Assembly (NCBI GenBank): GCA_002393955.1
Contig: DGSK01000011.1
Location: forward strand, 1 to 64,000
DNA: 64,000 nucleotides
Origin: Lachnospiraceae bacterium UBA4364
GTDB lineage: Bacteria; Bacillota; Clostridia; Lachnospirales; Lachnospiraceae
Direction of reading: 5' to 3'
Shown here: positions 18,016 through 26,673 of the stretch, one piece after another
How the letters are laid out: the number at the start of each line of letters is the position of its first letter
Position numbering within the stretch: position 1 is the first letter of the stretch
Notes under the pieces: generated by a model
What the model was told of the DNA's origin: nothing
Seen by the model: the letters and a program-made list of their open reading frames with translations, nothing else
Database searches by the model: none
Position numbers and translations under genes: made by a program

Positions 18016-18896
18016 TCCAGTACCTCCCATCCATATAGCTCATTGTACAGTTCTGTAAGCTTACTGTCAGCGATAACCGCATTCTTAAAAAATTCATCCC
18101 TGTCCCGGTACCACTTATCATTAAAATGCACTGTACACATTCCGTCCTCATCCTGTGACTCTATGATATAAATAGTATCTTCATAGTCAAACTTTATCAC
18201 ATGCGGGCTTTTCAGCAGGTAATACAGATCAAAAAGATCGAATTCCTCATAATCAAAATCCGTCAGCTCATACAGGTCGTCTATCAGCCACTTCATTATG
18301 TTCAGGTTGCCAAAGAAATCGCTGCAGCTTATTCTCCTGGCCAGATAGTCCTTTGCTATCACATAGAGGTCTATCGCATCTTCAATCCTCCCCTGCTTCT
18401 TCCTTATCCCCGCAAGCCTTGTGGAAATCTCCGGAAACGGATCGAACAGACTTCTGAAGGACGTCACTCTGTTCTCATAAAGATCTTCTATGATCTCTAC
18501 GTACTTGTCATAGTCCTTTTCCACATAGTAGCCGTTCTTGTACATATCAGCCACCTTATAGGCCGCCACTGCGTTTCCTTTATCCATCATCCGGGAGAAA
18601 CACTCATAGGCTTTTTTATAGTCCTTTTCCCCGGTACGTCCATAGTACCAGATATAGCCAAGACATTCATAGGCGTCGTCGTAATCCATCGCCTTTGCCA
18701 TTTCGTAATACTTAAGTGCCAGGTCAAACTCCCGTTTCCCATAATAATGACCGCCCAGCCACATCATATACCGGGGATCATGCTCAGTATCGATCAGGAA
18801 CTGCAAAGCCTCGATAAACATAAACTCCTCTTCCTCGGAATGAACTGACTTTTCCTCAAATTTCTCTGCTATCGTGCGTGCTTCCGCTGCTGTCAT
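18012..18896 (-). CDS. Sel1-like repeat protein
   Basis: 294 residues. About residues 35-130 contain three to four Sel1/TPR-type helical repeats (FDLALKYYEMAKAMDYDDA, YKKAYECFSRMMDKGNAVA and the following KVADMYKNGYYV unit). The C-terminal third is an acidic domain with FDLFDLYYLLKSPHVIKF and a YRDRDEFFKNAV segment, not assigned. Such repeats usually scaffold protein contacts. It is the first gene of the operon with the J-domain and HIRAN proteins, with an AGGAGG site. No signal peptide, so cytoplasmic. Confidence 0.8.
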   Translation of the reverse strand: MTAAEARTIAEKFEEKSVHSEEEEFMFIEALQFLIDTEHDPRYMMWLGGHYYGKREFDLALKYYEMAKAMDYDDAYECLGYIWYYGRTGEKDYKKAYECFSRMMDKGNAVAAYKVADMYKNGYYVEKDYDKYVEIIEDLYENRVTSFRSLFDPFPEISTRLAGIRKKQGRIEDAIDLYVIAKDYLARRISCSDFFGNLNIMKWLIDDLYELTDFDYEEFDLFDLYYLLKSPHVIKFDYEDTIYIIESQDEDGMCTVHFNDKWYRDRDEFFKNAVIADSKLTELYNELYGWEVLE

Positions 18897-18979
18897 ACAG
18901 GCCTCCTTCCATTATCCCGCTGCAAAACTCAGTGTTGGCTTTTTTAGAAAAAAGTATGCTTCGAGCTAACATTTACTTT

Positions 18980-19050
18980 TTCATTTAAACTTTCATTTAT
19001 CCCTATTGTAGCAAATGACTTATCCTATAAAAATGGGAAACAGGCGTTCG
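18980..19050. repeat. Left direct repeat flanking the Rpn gene
   Basis: Contains TTCATTT..CTTTCATTTA and then ACTTATCCTATAAAAATGGG followed by AAACAGGCGTTCG. The second copy is at 20464-20525 in the same orientation. The surrounding 18897-19243 stretch holds this repeat, a terminator and a gene fragment; no other gene is seen in it. Confidence 0.65.
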
Positions 19051-19085
19051 TGAGGTTCGTGAGGCACTTATGCGTAAAAATGCAT

Positions 19086-19134
19086 AAAAAAAAGCTGCCG
19101 CTCTACTGAATTTAATCAATAAAGCGGCAGCTTT
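19086..19134 (-). terminator. Intrinsic terminator downstream of the Rpn gene
   Basis: AAAGCTGCCGCT pairs perfectly with AGCGGCAGCTTT around a 20-base loop. On the minus strand it is followed by eight T residues. It lies beyond the Rpn gene and the Rpn fragment. Confidence 0.85.
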
Positions 19135-19136
19135 CT

Positions 19137-19232
19137 CCGTTTTCCTGCTCTGTCACTAAAGCAAGTCTGTTGTCCCTGGTCAGTACTGTCATTAACTGCA
19201 GCACTTATTGAACGTGCAGAATTATGTCTTAA
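19137..19232 (-). pseudogene. Fragment of a second Rpn nuclease gene
   Basis: This 95-base stretch copies 19451-19545 inside the intact Rpn gene with about 85% identity by eye (shared GGTCAGTACTGTCATTAACT and flanks). It is bounded by the terminator on one side and the intact gene end on the other. It has no start and is too short to function, so it is the remnant of a duplicated or recombined copy. Confidence 0.7.
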
Positions 19233-19243
19233 GTACTTATCCT

Positions 19244-20146
19244 CTATAACTCCCCTGCCTCTTTCAGCCAAGCAAGTATTGTCTCGATATCGATATCCAT
19301 GATTTTGGCAATACGCCTCGTATCAATACCATCCTGATACATGCTTATCGCAACTTTTTTTGCCCTCGACACATCTCCTTTCTCATATCCTCTTTTCTCG
19401 ATTGCATCCAAAACATCACACATATTATGAAGTTCTCCTTTCTCGCTTGCTCCGTTTTCTTGCTCTGCCACTGAAGCAAATCTGTTGTCCCCGGTCAGTA
19501 CTGTCATTAACTGAAGTACTTCACGAACATGCTTCATTTCTTCATGTGAGCCTGTATAAGTCCTTGTCCTCTGCTTCTGTACAAAGTAATCTGCCACATA
19601 CCTGAAATCACTGTGAAAACCTTCCAGCTGTTCGTCAGTCAAATACGCAATCTCGTACAGATTGATCGCATAATCATTCACCAGCCCCTTAAACTCCGGT
19701 TTAAGCGTATCACCAAGTGCCTCATGCAGTGTACGTGCCTTATCCCAGTGTTTCTCATAACCGAAATATAGCACAAGGGTTATTACAGGGCATCGCTCTA
19801 CTATTTTTCTGCGAATTCCTTTCTCGTCAGTTTCATACCTAATCTGGTCACGGTATGCCAGTCCATCATATCCGATCACCCGCATTGGCATATCGTCTTC
19901 CGGCACAGTTTGATTTTCTATACCCAACAGCGCTATGCGGATATTATTTGTCCTCCAGTACTTTGACACATCACGCTCCAACTCACGGAAACCGGTGTCA
20001 CCACGATAAACTCCCCTGTCCGGTGCTTGTCCAAGCTCTGTCTCGTCAACGAGTTTCTTACCACCGAAGACCAGGTTGTTTACTATGTCAGCAAAGACAT
20101 CGTTACATGATATCAGTGCTTTTTCAGTTATATCTTTTTCGCCCAT
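19244..20146 (-). CDS. Rpn family recombination-promoting nuclease (PD-(D/E)XK)
   Basis: 300 residues, of the family often labelled putative transposase YhgA-like / PD-(D/E)XK nuclease. The N-terminal nuclease core has FADIVNNLVFGGKK, ALLGIENQTVPE (the E-x-Q of the active site) and a CPVITLVLYFGYEKHW strand. The C-terminus ends with a helix-turn-helix-like segment (YQDGIDTRRIAKIMDIDIETILAWL). Rpn proteins cut DNA and stimulate RecA-independent recombination. It stands alone, has a GGAG site, and sits between two direct repeats with a fragment of a second copy downstream, so it looks mobile or unstable. Confidence 0.88.
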   Translation of the reverse strand: MGEKDITEKALISCNDVFADIVNNLVFGGKKLVDETELGQAPDRGVYRGDTGFRELERDVSKYWRTNNIRIALLGIENQTVPEDDMPMRVIGYDGLAYRDQIRYETDEKGIRRKIVERCPVITLVLYFGYEKHWDKARTLHEALGDTLKPEFKGLVNDYAINLYEIAYLTDEQLEGFHSDFRYVADYFVQKQRTRTYTGSHEEMKHVREVLQLMTVLTGDNRFASVAEQENGASEKGELHNMCDVLDAIEKRGYEKGDVSRAKKVAISMYQDGIDTRRIAKIMDIDIETILAWLKEAGEL

Positions 20147-20463
20147 ATAACTTTACTCCTTTCAGTTTAGCACTATTCAACGCTGTTCTCAATGTATATG
20201 TATTAGCGTATTCATCCTCTCTCCTTTCCCGATGCTATCTGGAATCTAAGAAAATTTAAGAATGGAAAGGATTACAGGAATCCAAAAAGACGTCTTCAGA
20301 AAGCCCCAAGCATCGTATATTTATCATTTTGTGGTATACGCAGCAGGCGAACACCCGTTACGGTTCTTGGCAGACTACCAATAACAATTTGTAGACTATC
20401 AGAAATAGAATTGTTTGTCAACGCATGCTTTCCATTGGATTATACAATTATGGATCTTGCCCC

Positions 20464-20525
20464 TTCATTTGCCTTCATTAGCCTTCAAACGACCTATACC
20501 ATAAAAACAGGAAACAGGTGTTCGG
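20464..20525. repeat. Right direct repeat flanking the Rpn gene
   Basis: CCTTCATTTGCCTTCATTAG precedes GACCTATACCATAAAAACAG and GAAACAGGTGTTCG, matching the copy at 18980-19050 with a few substitutions. The two copies are about 1.47 kb apart in the same orientation. The rest of 20147-20584 is A+T-rich with no recognisable gene. Confidence 0.65.
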
Positions 20526-20535
20526 GATTCATCGC

Positions 20536-20575
20536 AAAAAAAATCCGCCGGCCATTCAAAGTCAGCGGATATTTC
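20536..20575 (-). terminator. Terminator of panE
   Basis: On the minus strand ATCCGC and GCGGAT pair across a 16-base loop and are followed by eight T residues, ten bases after the panE stop. Confidence 0.75.
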
Positions 20576-20584
20576 ATGTCTTAT

Positions 20585-21547
20585 TTATAAAAACTTCCCA
20601 CACCGTATATCCTCAATGCCCCTGATCATTTTTACGATCATATCATGGGTGGGAGTCGGAACATCATATTTAATCCCGATACGCTGTATGCAGCCGTTAA
20701 GGGTGTTTATTTCTGTCTTCTGATGTTTCTCGATATCCTGCAGGGTGGATGCGCGGTGTGCAAAAGTATCAGGCACTAGCTTGCTGTAAAAGACATCTTT
20801 ATACTCCTCCGGATCTTTCCAGAATGTTTTGTAGCCGGCAGCATCCATAACTGCAAATGTTTCCGTGATCAGGCTGTTCATGATGCTGACAAGATGCTCT
20901 GATGATGCCAGCTGGCCGTAACTCATATTAAGGATTGCGCCCAGGGGATTCAATGTAGTGTTATACAGCATTTTTGCCCAAAGAGCCTGCACCAGTTCTT
21001 CAGATGTTTCAGAAGGAATACCTGAATCGCTGATAGCCCTAGCCAATGGCTCAAGTTCTTTTATGGACTCACCATGCAGGGATCCCAAAAGGATAGGTGC
21101 AGTATGAACCGTAACATTCGTGACGCCGGGTGAAGTCCTCTCAAAACCTGTTATGACTCTGGCATTAAATATCTGAGATGCCGGATAATACTTTAGATAG
21201 GGTTCATCGTTTCCCCACCCATTCTGAAAGATTATGATCCTCCCTGTCTGCCCCACGATACTGCCATGTTTTGCCAGTTCCTCCGCCACTGTTTCGTTTG
21301 CCATGGTTTTCACTGCAACAACAATATAATCAAAGCCTGATCCTATACTGTCATAGTTTTCGTACACCTTTATCTGCTCCGGTGATATCACGATATCTCC
21401 AAATATCCCGGTTCTTTTAAGGCCGTGTTCCCTGATATATGTAGCTGTAGTCCTCCTTGCCAAAACAGCCGTTTCCATTCCGCTGTCAGCCGCTGCGATC
21501 GCAACAGCACACCCTACAGCTCCCGTACCGATGATCAAAGTCTTCAT
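20585..21547 (-). CDS. panE: 2-dehydropantoate 2-reductase (ketopantoate reductase family)
   Basis: 320 residues from the ATG at 21547, chosen because GGGAGAGG lies eight bases upstream and the Rossmann motif MKTLIIGTGAVGCAVA begins there. The family's IVAVKT strand, an NGWGND segment in place of NG-x-GN, and the LWAKMLYNTTLNPLGAIL helix with its catalytic lysine are visible. It reduces ketopantoate to pantoate with NADPH for coenzyme A synthesis; some members act on other keto acids. The last codons (CGKFL) are encoded by an AACTTCCCACA repeat arm, see 20589. It appears monocistronic. Confidence 0.88.
   Translation of the reverse strand: MKTLIIGTGAVGCAVAIAAADSGMETAVLARRTTATYIREHGLKRTGIFGDIVISPEQIKVYENYDSIGSGFDYIVVAVKTMANETVAEELAKHGSIVGQTGRIIIFQNGWGNDEPYLKYYPASQIFNARVITGFERTSPGVTNVTVHTAPILLGSLHGESIKELEPLARAISDSGIPSETSEELVQALWAKMLYNTTLNPLGAILNMSYGQLASSEHLVSIMNSLITETFAVMDAAGYKTFWKDPEEYKDVFYSKLVPDTFAHRASTLQDIEKHQKTEINTLNGCIQRIGIKYDVPTPTHDMIVKMIRGIEDIRCGKFL
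20589..20608. repeat. Solitary arm of the AACTTCCCACA repeat at the panE 3' end
   Basis: AAAAACTTCCCACACCGTA is the outer arm also seen at 34739 and, in part, at 61482. Here it overlaps the last codons of panE, with no second arm nearby. Confidence 0.5.
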
Positions 21548-21678
21548 ATTTAACCTCTCCCTTAACAAACTACCGCTCATTTCCGTATGCTTCACCCGGC
21601 AAATACCTGAATCCAATGTTTATAAACCTGCCTATAACACACATCTGAAAACCTTGACGGATCCCGTTCAAGCACTTT

Positions 21679-21807
21679 TTAAACAATCCTCAGCTCATCC
21701 GGTTCCACGTGGCATTGCAGAAATAATATCTCGACACCCGCTTCTTCCGCTTCCCTGAGTGCAGCGCCAAACTCTGCATGGGTGTCTAACCTGCATACGA
21801 TCACGAC
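21679..21807 (-). pseudogene. sfsA: C-terminal remnant of sfsA
   Basis: The minus-strand frame reads DTHAEFGAALREAEEAGVEI and ends CHVEPDELRIV before a TAA at 21681-21679. This matches the conserved C-terminal end of SfsA (sugar fermentation stimulation protein A). The frame is closed by a TGA at 21810-21808 and has no start, so only about 43 codons remain. It accounts for most of the 302-base gap between panE and the next gene. Confidence 0.7.
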
Positions 21808-21849
21808 TCATTTCTCTATCTTCATGTTTCTATCTTCAAGCTTCTTTCT

Positions 21850-22173
21850 TCAGTCTTCTTCCGTACCAAGTCCGTTCATTAACATTTCATTATATGCACA
21901 GTTTGCTTCCTCGCAGGCTTTCTTCTCCCGCCAGGTCTCTATCTCGCTGCGAATGGCCAGCATCTCATCCACCACCAGTTCCACTTTCTTTGGCCTTACG
22001 TTATCCAGATAAGCCATCATTCTATACATTGCCTTCGGACTTCCGAGGTTCCTTGCGATCTCATTTCCTAACTCCTCCGGAAATCCAAGAGCAGTCACGG
22101 ACCGGATAAGTTCATCCCTGGCTGATGTCCACTCCTTCTGTGCTTCTGTCATTTTCCCTTTTCCCTGATGCAT
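21850..22173 (-). CDS. Hypothetical small protein
   Basis: 107 residues from the ATG at 22173, which has AAGGAGAG four to five bases upstream. Mostly helical and charged: TEAQKEWTSARDELIRSVTA, FPEELGNEIARNLGSPKAM and a VDEMLAIRSEIETWREKKA helix. It has two cysteines near the end and no signal peptide or membrane segment. The GFPEELGNEIARNLGSPKAM region could be a helical DNA- or protein-binding motif, but no family was recognised. It follows the RNA methyltransferase gene by 57 bases on the same strand and may share its transcript. Confidence 0.65.
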   Translation of the reverse strand: MHQGKGKMTEAQKEWTSARDELIRSVTALGFPEELGNEIARNLGSPKAMYRMMAYLDNVRPKKVELVVDEMLAIRSEIETWREKKACEEANCAYNEMLMNGLGTEED

Positions 22174-22230
22174 TTTTCTCTCCTTAATACACGGCTGTCC
22201 GCTAATATACAATATCCATCCACAGGATTT

Positions 22231-23103
22231 TCATTTAAGCAGTTCCCAGAAGCTTACTGCACTTGCAGCCGCCACATTCAGCGAATCAACACCGTTATGC
22301 ATAGGGATCATGACACGATAGTCACAGGCATATATGGTTTCTTCCGGAAGACCTGCCCCTTCATTACCAAGGACTACGGCAAGCTTTTCATTTGTCCGTA
22401 TTTCCTCATTATCTATACCGACGGAATCTTCGGTCAAGGCCATTGCAACCGTTGCAAAGCCCAATGACTTAAGTTTTCGGATCAGAACTGTTCCTTCGGA
22501 TTCAGACTTTGTCGCCTTGGTCCAGGGAATCTGGAACACAGTTCCCATGCTGACTCTCGAAGCCCTCCTGGAAAGCGGATCCACTGACGAGTAGTTTAAA
22601 AGTACTCCCTCCATTCCCAGAGCCGCAGCAGACCTGATTATTGCACCGGCATTCGTAGGATTCACCACATCATCAAGAACAACTATCCGCTTTTTGCCCT
22701 GACAGAATTCATCCACCGAAAGGACAGATTTGCGTCTCAGTGTCATCCACAGTCCACGGACCAGTGTATATCCTGTAAGTCTGGTTACCAGCTCAGTATC
22801 TGCTGTATAGACCGGAATATTTTCCGCTTTCTCAGTCCCCCACTTCTTCTCCATCATATCAAAAACAGGACCGGCCTCTGATTCGATCCTGCTTTTTTCT
22901 ACCAGCACCGACAGAGGCTCATATCCGGCCTCCAGAGCCCGCAGGATCACATTGCAGCTTTCTGCAAGAAATATCCCTGTATCCGGTTCATAATACCTGA
23001 ACAGCTGTGACTCCGAAAGCCTTTCGAACACATCCAGCTCCGGTGCATTTATATCATTTATCTCAATAAAATTCACTTTACAATAGGATGTTTCAGTTGA
23101 CAA
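22231..23103 (-). CDS. SpoU/TrmH-family RNA 2'-O-methyltransferase
   Basis: 290 residues from a TTG at 23103, chosen because AGGAGG lies six bases upstream and the reading then fits family length; a GTG at 23175 has no such site. An N-terminal substrate-binding domain (ESQLFRYYEPDTGIFLAES) is followed by a SPOUT domain with motif 1 VNPTNAGAIIRSAAALG, motif 2 AVVLGNEGAGL and motif 3 MIPMHNGVDSLNVAAASAV. It methylates a ribose in rRNA or tRNA using SAM; the target is unknown. It lies just after the soluble chemoreceptor gene. Confidence 0.88.
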   Translation of the reverse strand: MSTETSYCKVNFIEINDINAPELDVFERLSESQLFRYYEPDTGIFLAESCNVILRALEAGYEPLSVLVEKSRIESEAGPVFDMMEKKWGTEKAENIPVYTADTELVTRLTGYTLVRGLWMTLRRKSVLSVDEFCQGKKRIVVLDDVVNPTNAGAIIRSAAALGMEGVLLNYSSVDPLSRRASRVSMGTVFQIPWTKATKSESEGTVLIRKLKSLGFATVAMALTEDSVGIDNEEIRTNEKLAVVLGNEGAGLPEETIYACDYRVMIPMHNGVDSLNVAAASAVSFWELLK

Positions 23104-23185
23104 TGGCACCCTCCTGCCATAATCAGCCTGAGGATGCCACTTGTAAATTACTTCATTACAGTTTATGGATATCACTTAAAGCAGA

Positions 23186-24142
23186 TCAGTGCATATCCTT
23201 CACGATAGGATCGAGCTGGGAAACAAGATTATCGATATTTTCAAACACACCGCTCTTGGTAGTTCCCAGCGAATTTACTTTTTCAAGCTGGACCATCAGG
23301 CGGTTGCAGTCATTATTGATATCATCGAATTTATTCTCAATGACACCGATCTGCTCGGAAGCCTCATCAGTAGCAACACGTATGCTTTCCTGTACTTCAT
23401 CGGATTTACCGGTACTTGTTATGATATTCTCGAAAGTGACATAGGCTTCATCCACGGTGGCAATGCTGCTGTCAAGATTATCAAGCGACACCTGGATACT
23501 CCTGGACATTTTCTCACTCTCGACATCAACCGTAGCTATAGACTTATTTACCTGTTCGATAAGTACCTTGATCTCATCCGCAAGTTTTCTGACTTCTTCC
23601 GCCACCACCGCAAATCCACGTCCGGCCTCTCCTGCTCTCGCCGCTTCAATGGAAGCATTCAGTGCCAGCAGATTAGTCTGGGAAGCGATGCCCACGATAT
23701 CCTGCATATAACCGGATATTTCATCAACAGATCCCTTAAAGCCCTCAAAGCTGGTCTCCATTTCCTCAAAGCTCTGCTTTACTTCATTTGAATTCTGCTT
23801 CATCTGCTCAAGTTTATTCTGTGCAGCCCTGACACTGTCAGTGATTTCTTCCTTAACATCTTCAAGACGCCTGGTCGTATCGTTAACATTTGAAAATACG
23901 GCACTGAAATCATTGATCTCATTCTTAAGTTCCTGATTATATGTCAGTATGACTTCGAAGGTATCCGACATCTTTTTGAGTTCTGTAAGCGATTCTACCT
24001 CATTATTTACCAGTTCCTTCCTGCAGTATGTAATAGATTCAGAAATATATGCGATGGCATTCTTATCATTCTCGATATCGTAACCGTCACTTACTTTTAC
24101 TGCGGTCTGATTTACAGCCTTGTTTTTACTAAATAATCCCAT
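23186..24142 (-). CDS. Soluble methyl-accepting chemotaxis protein (signalling domain only)
   Basis: 318 residues from the ATG at 24142 (GGAGG nine bases upstream; the longer TTG start has none). No membrane helix is present. After a short N-terminus (MGLFSKNKAV) come long coiled-coil helices and the conserved tip QTNLLALNASIEAARAGEAG followed by RGFAVVAEEVRKLADE. It should join cytoplasmic chemosensory arrays with CheA/CheW. It is encoded directly after a FIST sensor gene whose stop lies 16 bases upstream, so the sensor is probably supplied in trans by that protein. Confidence 0.9.
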   Translation of the reverse strand: MGLFSKNKAVNQTAVKVSDGYDIENDKNAIAYISESITYCRKELVNNEVESLTELKKMSDTFEVILTYNQELKNEINDFSAVFSNVNDTTRRLEDVKEEITDSVRAAQNKLEQMKQNSNEVKQSFEEMETSFEGFKGSVDEISGYMQDIVGIASQTNLLALNASIEAARAGEAGRGFAVVAEEVRKLADEIKVLIEQVNKSIATVDVESEKMSRSIQVSLDNLDSSIATVDEAYVTFENIITSTGKSDEVQESIRVATDEASEQIGVIENKFDDINNDCNRLMVQLEKVNSLGTTKSGVFENIDNLVSQLDPIVKDMH

Positions 24143-24158
24143 AGTCAGCATCCTCCTA

Positions 24159-25214
24159 TCATTCAAATACCACGCAGGTCATTGTCTGGTTCACAAACTG
24201 TCCGTTATAGTGCTCGCCATACCCGATAAGCCCGCAGGAGGTACCGAGTGATGCTATCGCGCCAAGGTAATTATTCAGTTCACCTTTGTCCTGAAGCACA
24301 AGATATCTGAATACGCAGTTAACAGAATAAACAGCCGATACGGATCTGAAATCATTTTTTATCGCATTCAGAGTATCTGCCGCCACTTCCATGGGATCAC
24401 GCATTGCAAGAAGTGTCAGTATATCCGAATCATTAACCTGACGGAAGCAGGTCAATCCGTTTCCCTCTACACCCTTAATCGAAACGATGCATATGTCATC
24501 ACCGATCATCTTACCAAGGGGATTTACAAAGGTCTGCTTCTCAATCGCCTTTTCTGTACAGCCCGCGATCTCCATGTATACCTGCTTTGCAGGCCGTCCG
24601 TTAAGTTCTCCTACGTAGTATCTGCTCTTGTCAGTCTTTGACGCAAGGAGTGATATATCGCTTGCAGGCTTGTAGATATTTTCCTTATAAGCCTTAACCT
24701 TGCCGTTATTATTCTTTATAAGAGCATATGCCATACCATCCTCATATATCCGGCCGTTGGCAGCGACTTTACCTGCATCTCCGGTTGCTCCCATGAGCTG
24801 CAGATTATATTTTTTCAAAAGAAGATTCAATGTATTCATTACACCGGCATCATTACCTGAACAAAAATCGATCAGCGCCGTATCATTCCTGCCAGGATTA
24901 ACTTTCTTAAGATCCCCCTGCAGTCTGGATATAAACTTAGCCGGCTTCTTGGACACATTCTCCAGAACACCCGCGGCACATGTCACTCCGTCTGTAAAAG
25001 CAGTTATTGATACCCCTTTTTCCAGGACATTCTTGTTGTACCCCATCGCAATACATCCGATACTTGGGATTCCCGGGAAAAGACTCTCGAGCTCTGCAAC
25101 ACAGCTCTCAAAGTAATCTGCAGTAGCTGTCATGATGATAAGCTTCGGACTGCTTAACCCGCTTACAGCATCCCTGACCCGTCCTGATGAACCTGTTCCG
25201 TAAAATACCTTCAT
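24159..25214 (-). CDS. FIST domain sensor protein
   Basis: 351 residues. The N-terminal half is FIST-N (MTATADYFESCVAELESLFP, IPSIGCIAMGY, GATGDAGKVAANG) and the C-terminal half FIST-C (NPLGKMIGDDICIVSIKGVE and GLIGYGEHYNGQFVNQT near the end). FIST domains are proposed small-ligand, possibly amino acid, sensors in signalling proteins. There is no output domain, membrane segment or signal peptide. The next gene encodes a chemoreceptor signalling domain without a sensor, so the two likely form a split receptor. Confidence 0.88.
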   Translation of the reverse strand: MKVFYGTGSSGRVRDAVSGLSSPKLIIMTATADYFESCVAELESLFPGIPSIGCIAMGYNKNVLEKGVSITAFTDGVTCAAGVLENVSKKPAKFISRLQGDLKKVNPGRNDTALIDFCSGNDAGVMNTLNLLLKKYNLQLMGATGDAGKVAANGRIYEDGMAYALIKNNNGKVKAYKENIYKPASDISLLASKTDKSRYYVGELNGRPAKQVYMEIAGCTEKAIEKQTFVNPLGKMIGDDICIVSIKGVEGNGLTCFRQVNDSDILTLLAMRDPMEVAADTLNAIKNDFRSVSAVYSVNCVFRYLVLQDKGELNNYLGAIASLGTSCGLIGYGEHYNGQFVNQTMTCVVFE

Positions 25215-25356
25215 ACTCTTTTTCCTTTCTTTGTTGTTGCCCCCGTCAATGCTGCCATAATTACTTTAATATTTTACCATTTTTCGGCTACTGTATTCAA
25301 TCAGAATATCAGCTTCAAATACTCCTAAAATGGCTCCATAAACAGAAAGCCGGTGC

Positions 25357-26487
25357 TTACAGCCCGAAAAACGCATCCAGACCATCGATTATCCCTGCGG
25401 CATTTAATCTGAGCCGGCTTTCACTGTGGTCGCTGGCCTTATCCCCAAGCTCAAGGTCTATACTGGGTATGCTGGAATAAGATGTCTGCGTCAGATCTAT
25501 AGCCATGCTTCCCCCTGAGAATATCTTTACCCCCTGTCCTTTAAGGCCGGTTATGATGCTGTCTCCCAGAGCATGGCTTTTCTGCCATGTGCTTGCCACC
25601 GGCTCCATAGCACGGTAGCTTGCCACATCAGGAACAGAGCAGTAGAACGCCCCCTTATCGGACTCTGAGCTGTCCCAGTGGATTGCAATATGGCAGTCCG
25701 CATATTCATTTGCCAGTACCGTCCTTGCCACATTGTCCAGCTGCACATCATCGGTCTCCCTTATCATTAGTACACTGTAACCGGCATCCAGAAGCACTTC
25801 CTTTAGTATAAGCGCCTGCGCCAGGGTTACACTGCTCTCAGACTTTCCGTCTCCGAAGGTCATACCTGAAGAAACTGCAACTGCTTTAGTGGCACCTGTC
25901 CCCGTGGTACCTCCTGTCACTTTGGGCGATCCGTCCGGATGGCACTGAGTCTTTACGCTCTGCCCTCCCTTGGTGCCATGCCCTGCATTTACGCATACCA
26001 CATATTTTCCTCTGACAGGATCGGGATTCTTATATAGTGTCGCCGTCCCTGAGTGTATAGCTGAAAAAGATGCGTAGGTCATACTGTCAGTAAGGGACAC
26101 AGAAGATACAGCAATGTCACCTGTCACATATGCTTCGCTCTCACCGGAATCAGCCTCAGCAGCTGATTCCGATACAGTTCCTGCATCATCCTCTCCGTCT
26201 TCCGAAACAGTTTCTTCAGGTGCATTTCCTTCTGAACCGTCAGATGAATTTCCGTCAGTTTCTTCCGTTGTTTTGCTTTCATCTTCCTGCTGTGCATCAT
26301 CATGCTGTATCTGCACGATATTCTCTTTCCTTCCGGTCCCCCCCTCATTCGGATTGAGTATAAGAGTCACCTCACGAAGAGGTTCCTCCGCAGCCTCATT
26401 TTCAACGCCTGCATCATTCTTAGTACAGGAACAAAGCAGACAGGCTGCTAATGCAGATGAAATGATCGTTCTAAGCACTTTCTTCAT
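25357..26487 (-). CDS. N-acetylmuramoyl-L-alanine amidase, lipoprotein with acidic linker
   Basis: 376 residues from the ATG at 26487. A signal sequence ends in a lipobox LLCSC at about residue 20, so it is membrane-anchored outside. Residues about 50-130 are a Glu/Asp/Ser-rich linker. The C-terminal catalytic domain is Amidase_3: CVNAGHGTKGG (first zinc His), the Glu in LKEVLLDAGYSVLMIRETDD, IAIHWDSSESDKG (second His) and DLELGDKASDHSES with the catalytic Glu region. It would cut the peptide-glycan amide bond of peptidoglycan. An insert between the first His and the Glu holds GGTTGTGATKAVAVSS. Confidence 0.88.
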   Translation of the reverse strand: MKKVLRTIISSALAACLLCSCTKNDAGVENEAAEEPLREVTLILNPNEGGTGRKENIVQIQHDDAQQEDESKTTEETDGNSSDGSEGNAPEETVSEDGEDDAGTVSESAAEADSGESEAYVTGDIAVSSVSLTDSMTYASFSAIHSGTATLYKNPDPVRGKYVVCVNAGHGTKGGQSVKTQCHPDGSPKVTGGTTGTGATKAVAVSSGMTFGDGKSESSVTLAQALILKEVLLDAGYSVLMIRETDDVQLDNVARTVLANEYADCHIAIHWDSSESDKGAFYCSVPDVASYRAMEPVASTWQKSHALGDSIITGLKGQGVKIFSGGSMAIDLTQTSYSSIPSIDLELGDKASDHSESRLRLNAAGIIDGLDAFFGL

Positions 26488-26605
26488 ATAAACCACATCC
26501 TGTTAATTCATATTTCTTCTATTCACACCGGCCCCCCGGCCAGCCTCTTTTCGTCTGATACAGTAATGATAAACACATTGCATAGTAAAAGCAATTACCT
26601 AATAC

Positions 26606-26637
26606 AAAAACCGGGACCGTATTTCAGTCCCGGTTTT
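26606..26637 (-). terminator. Terminator of fba
   Basis: AAAACCGGGAC pairs with GTCCCGGTTTT around a 9-base loop, with T residues following on the minus strand. It lies 37 bases after the aldolase stop. Confidence 0.85.
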
Positions 26638-26673
26638 CCATTTTCAAATATTGTTTATGCGATCAGCCTGTCT

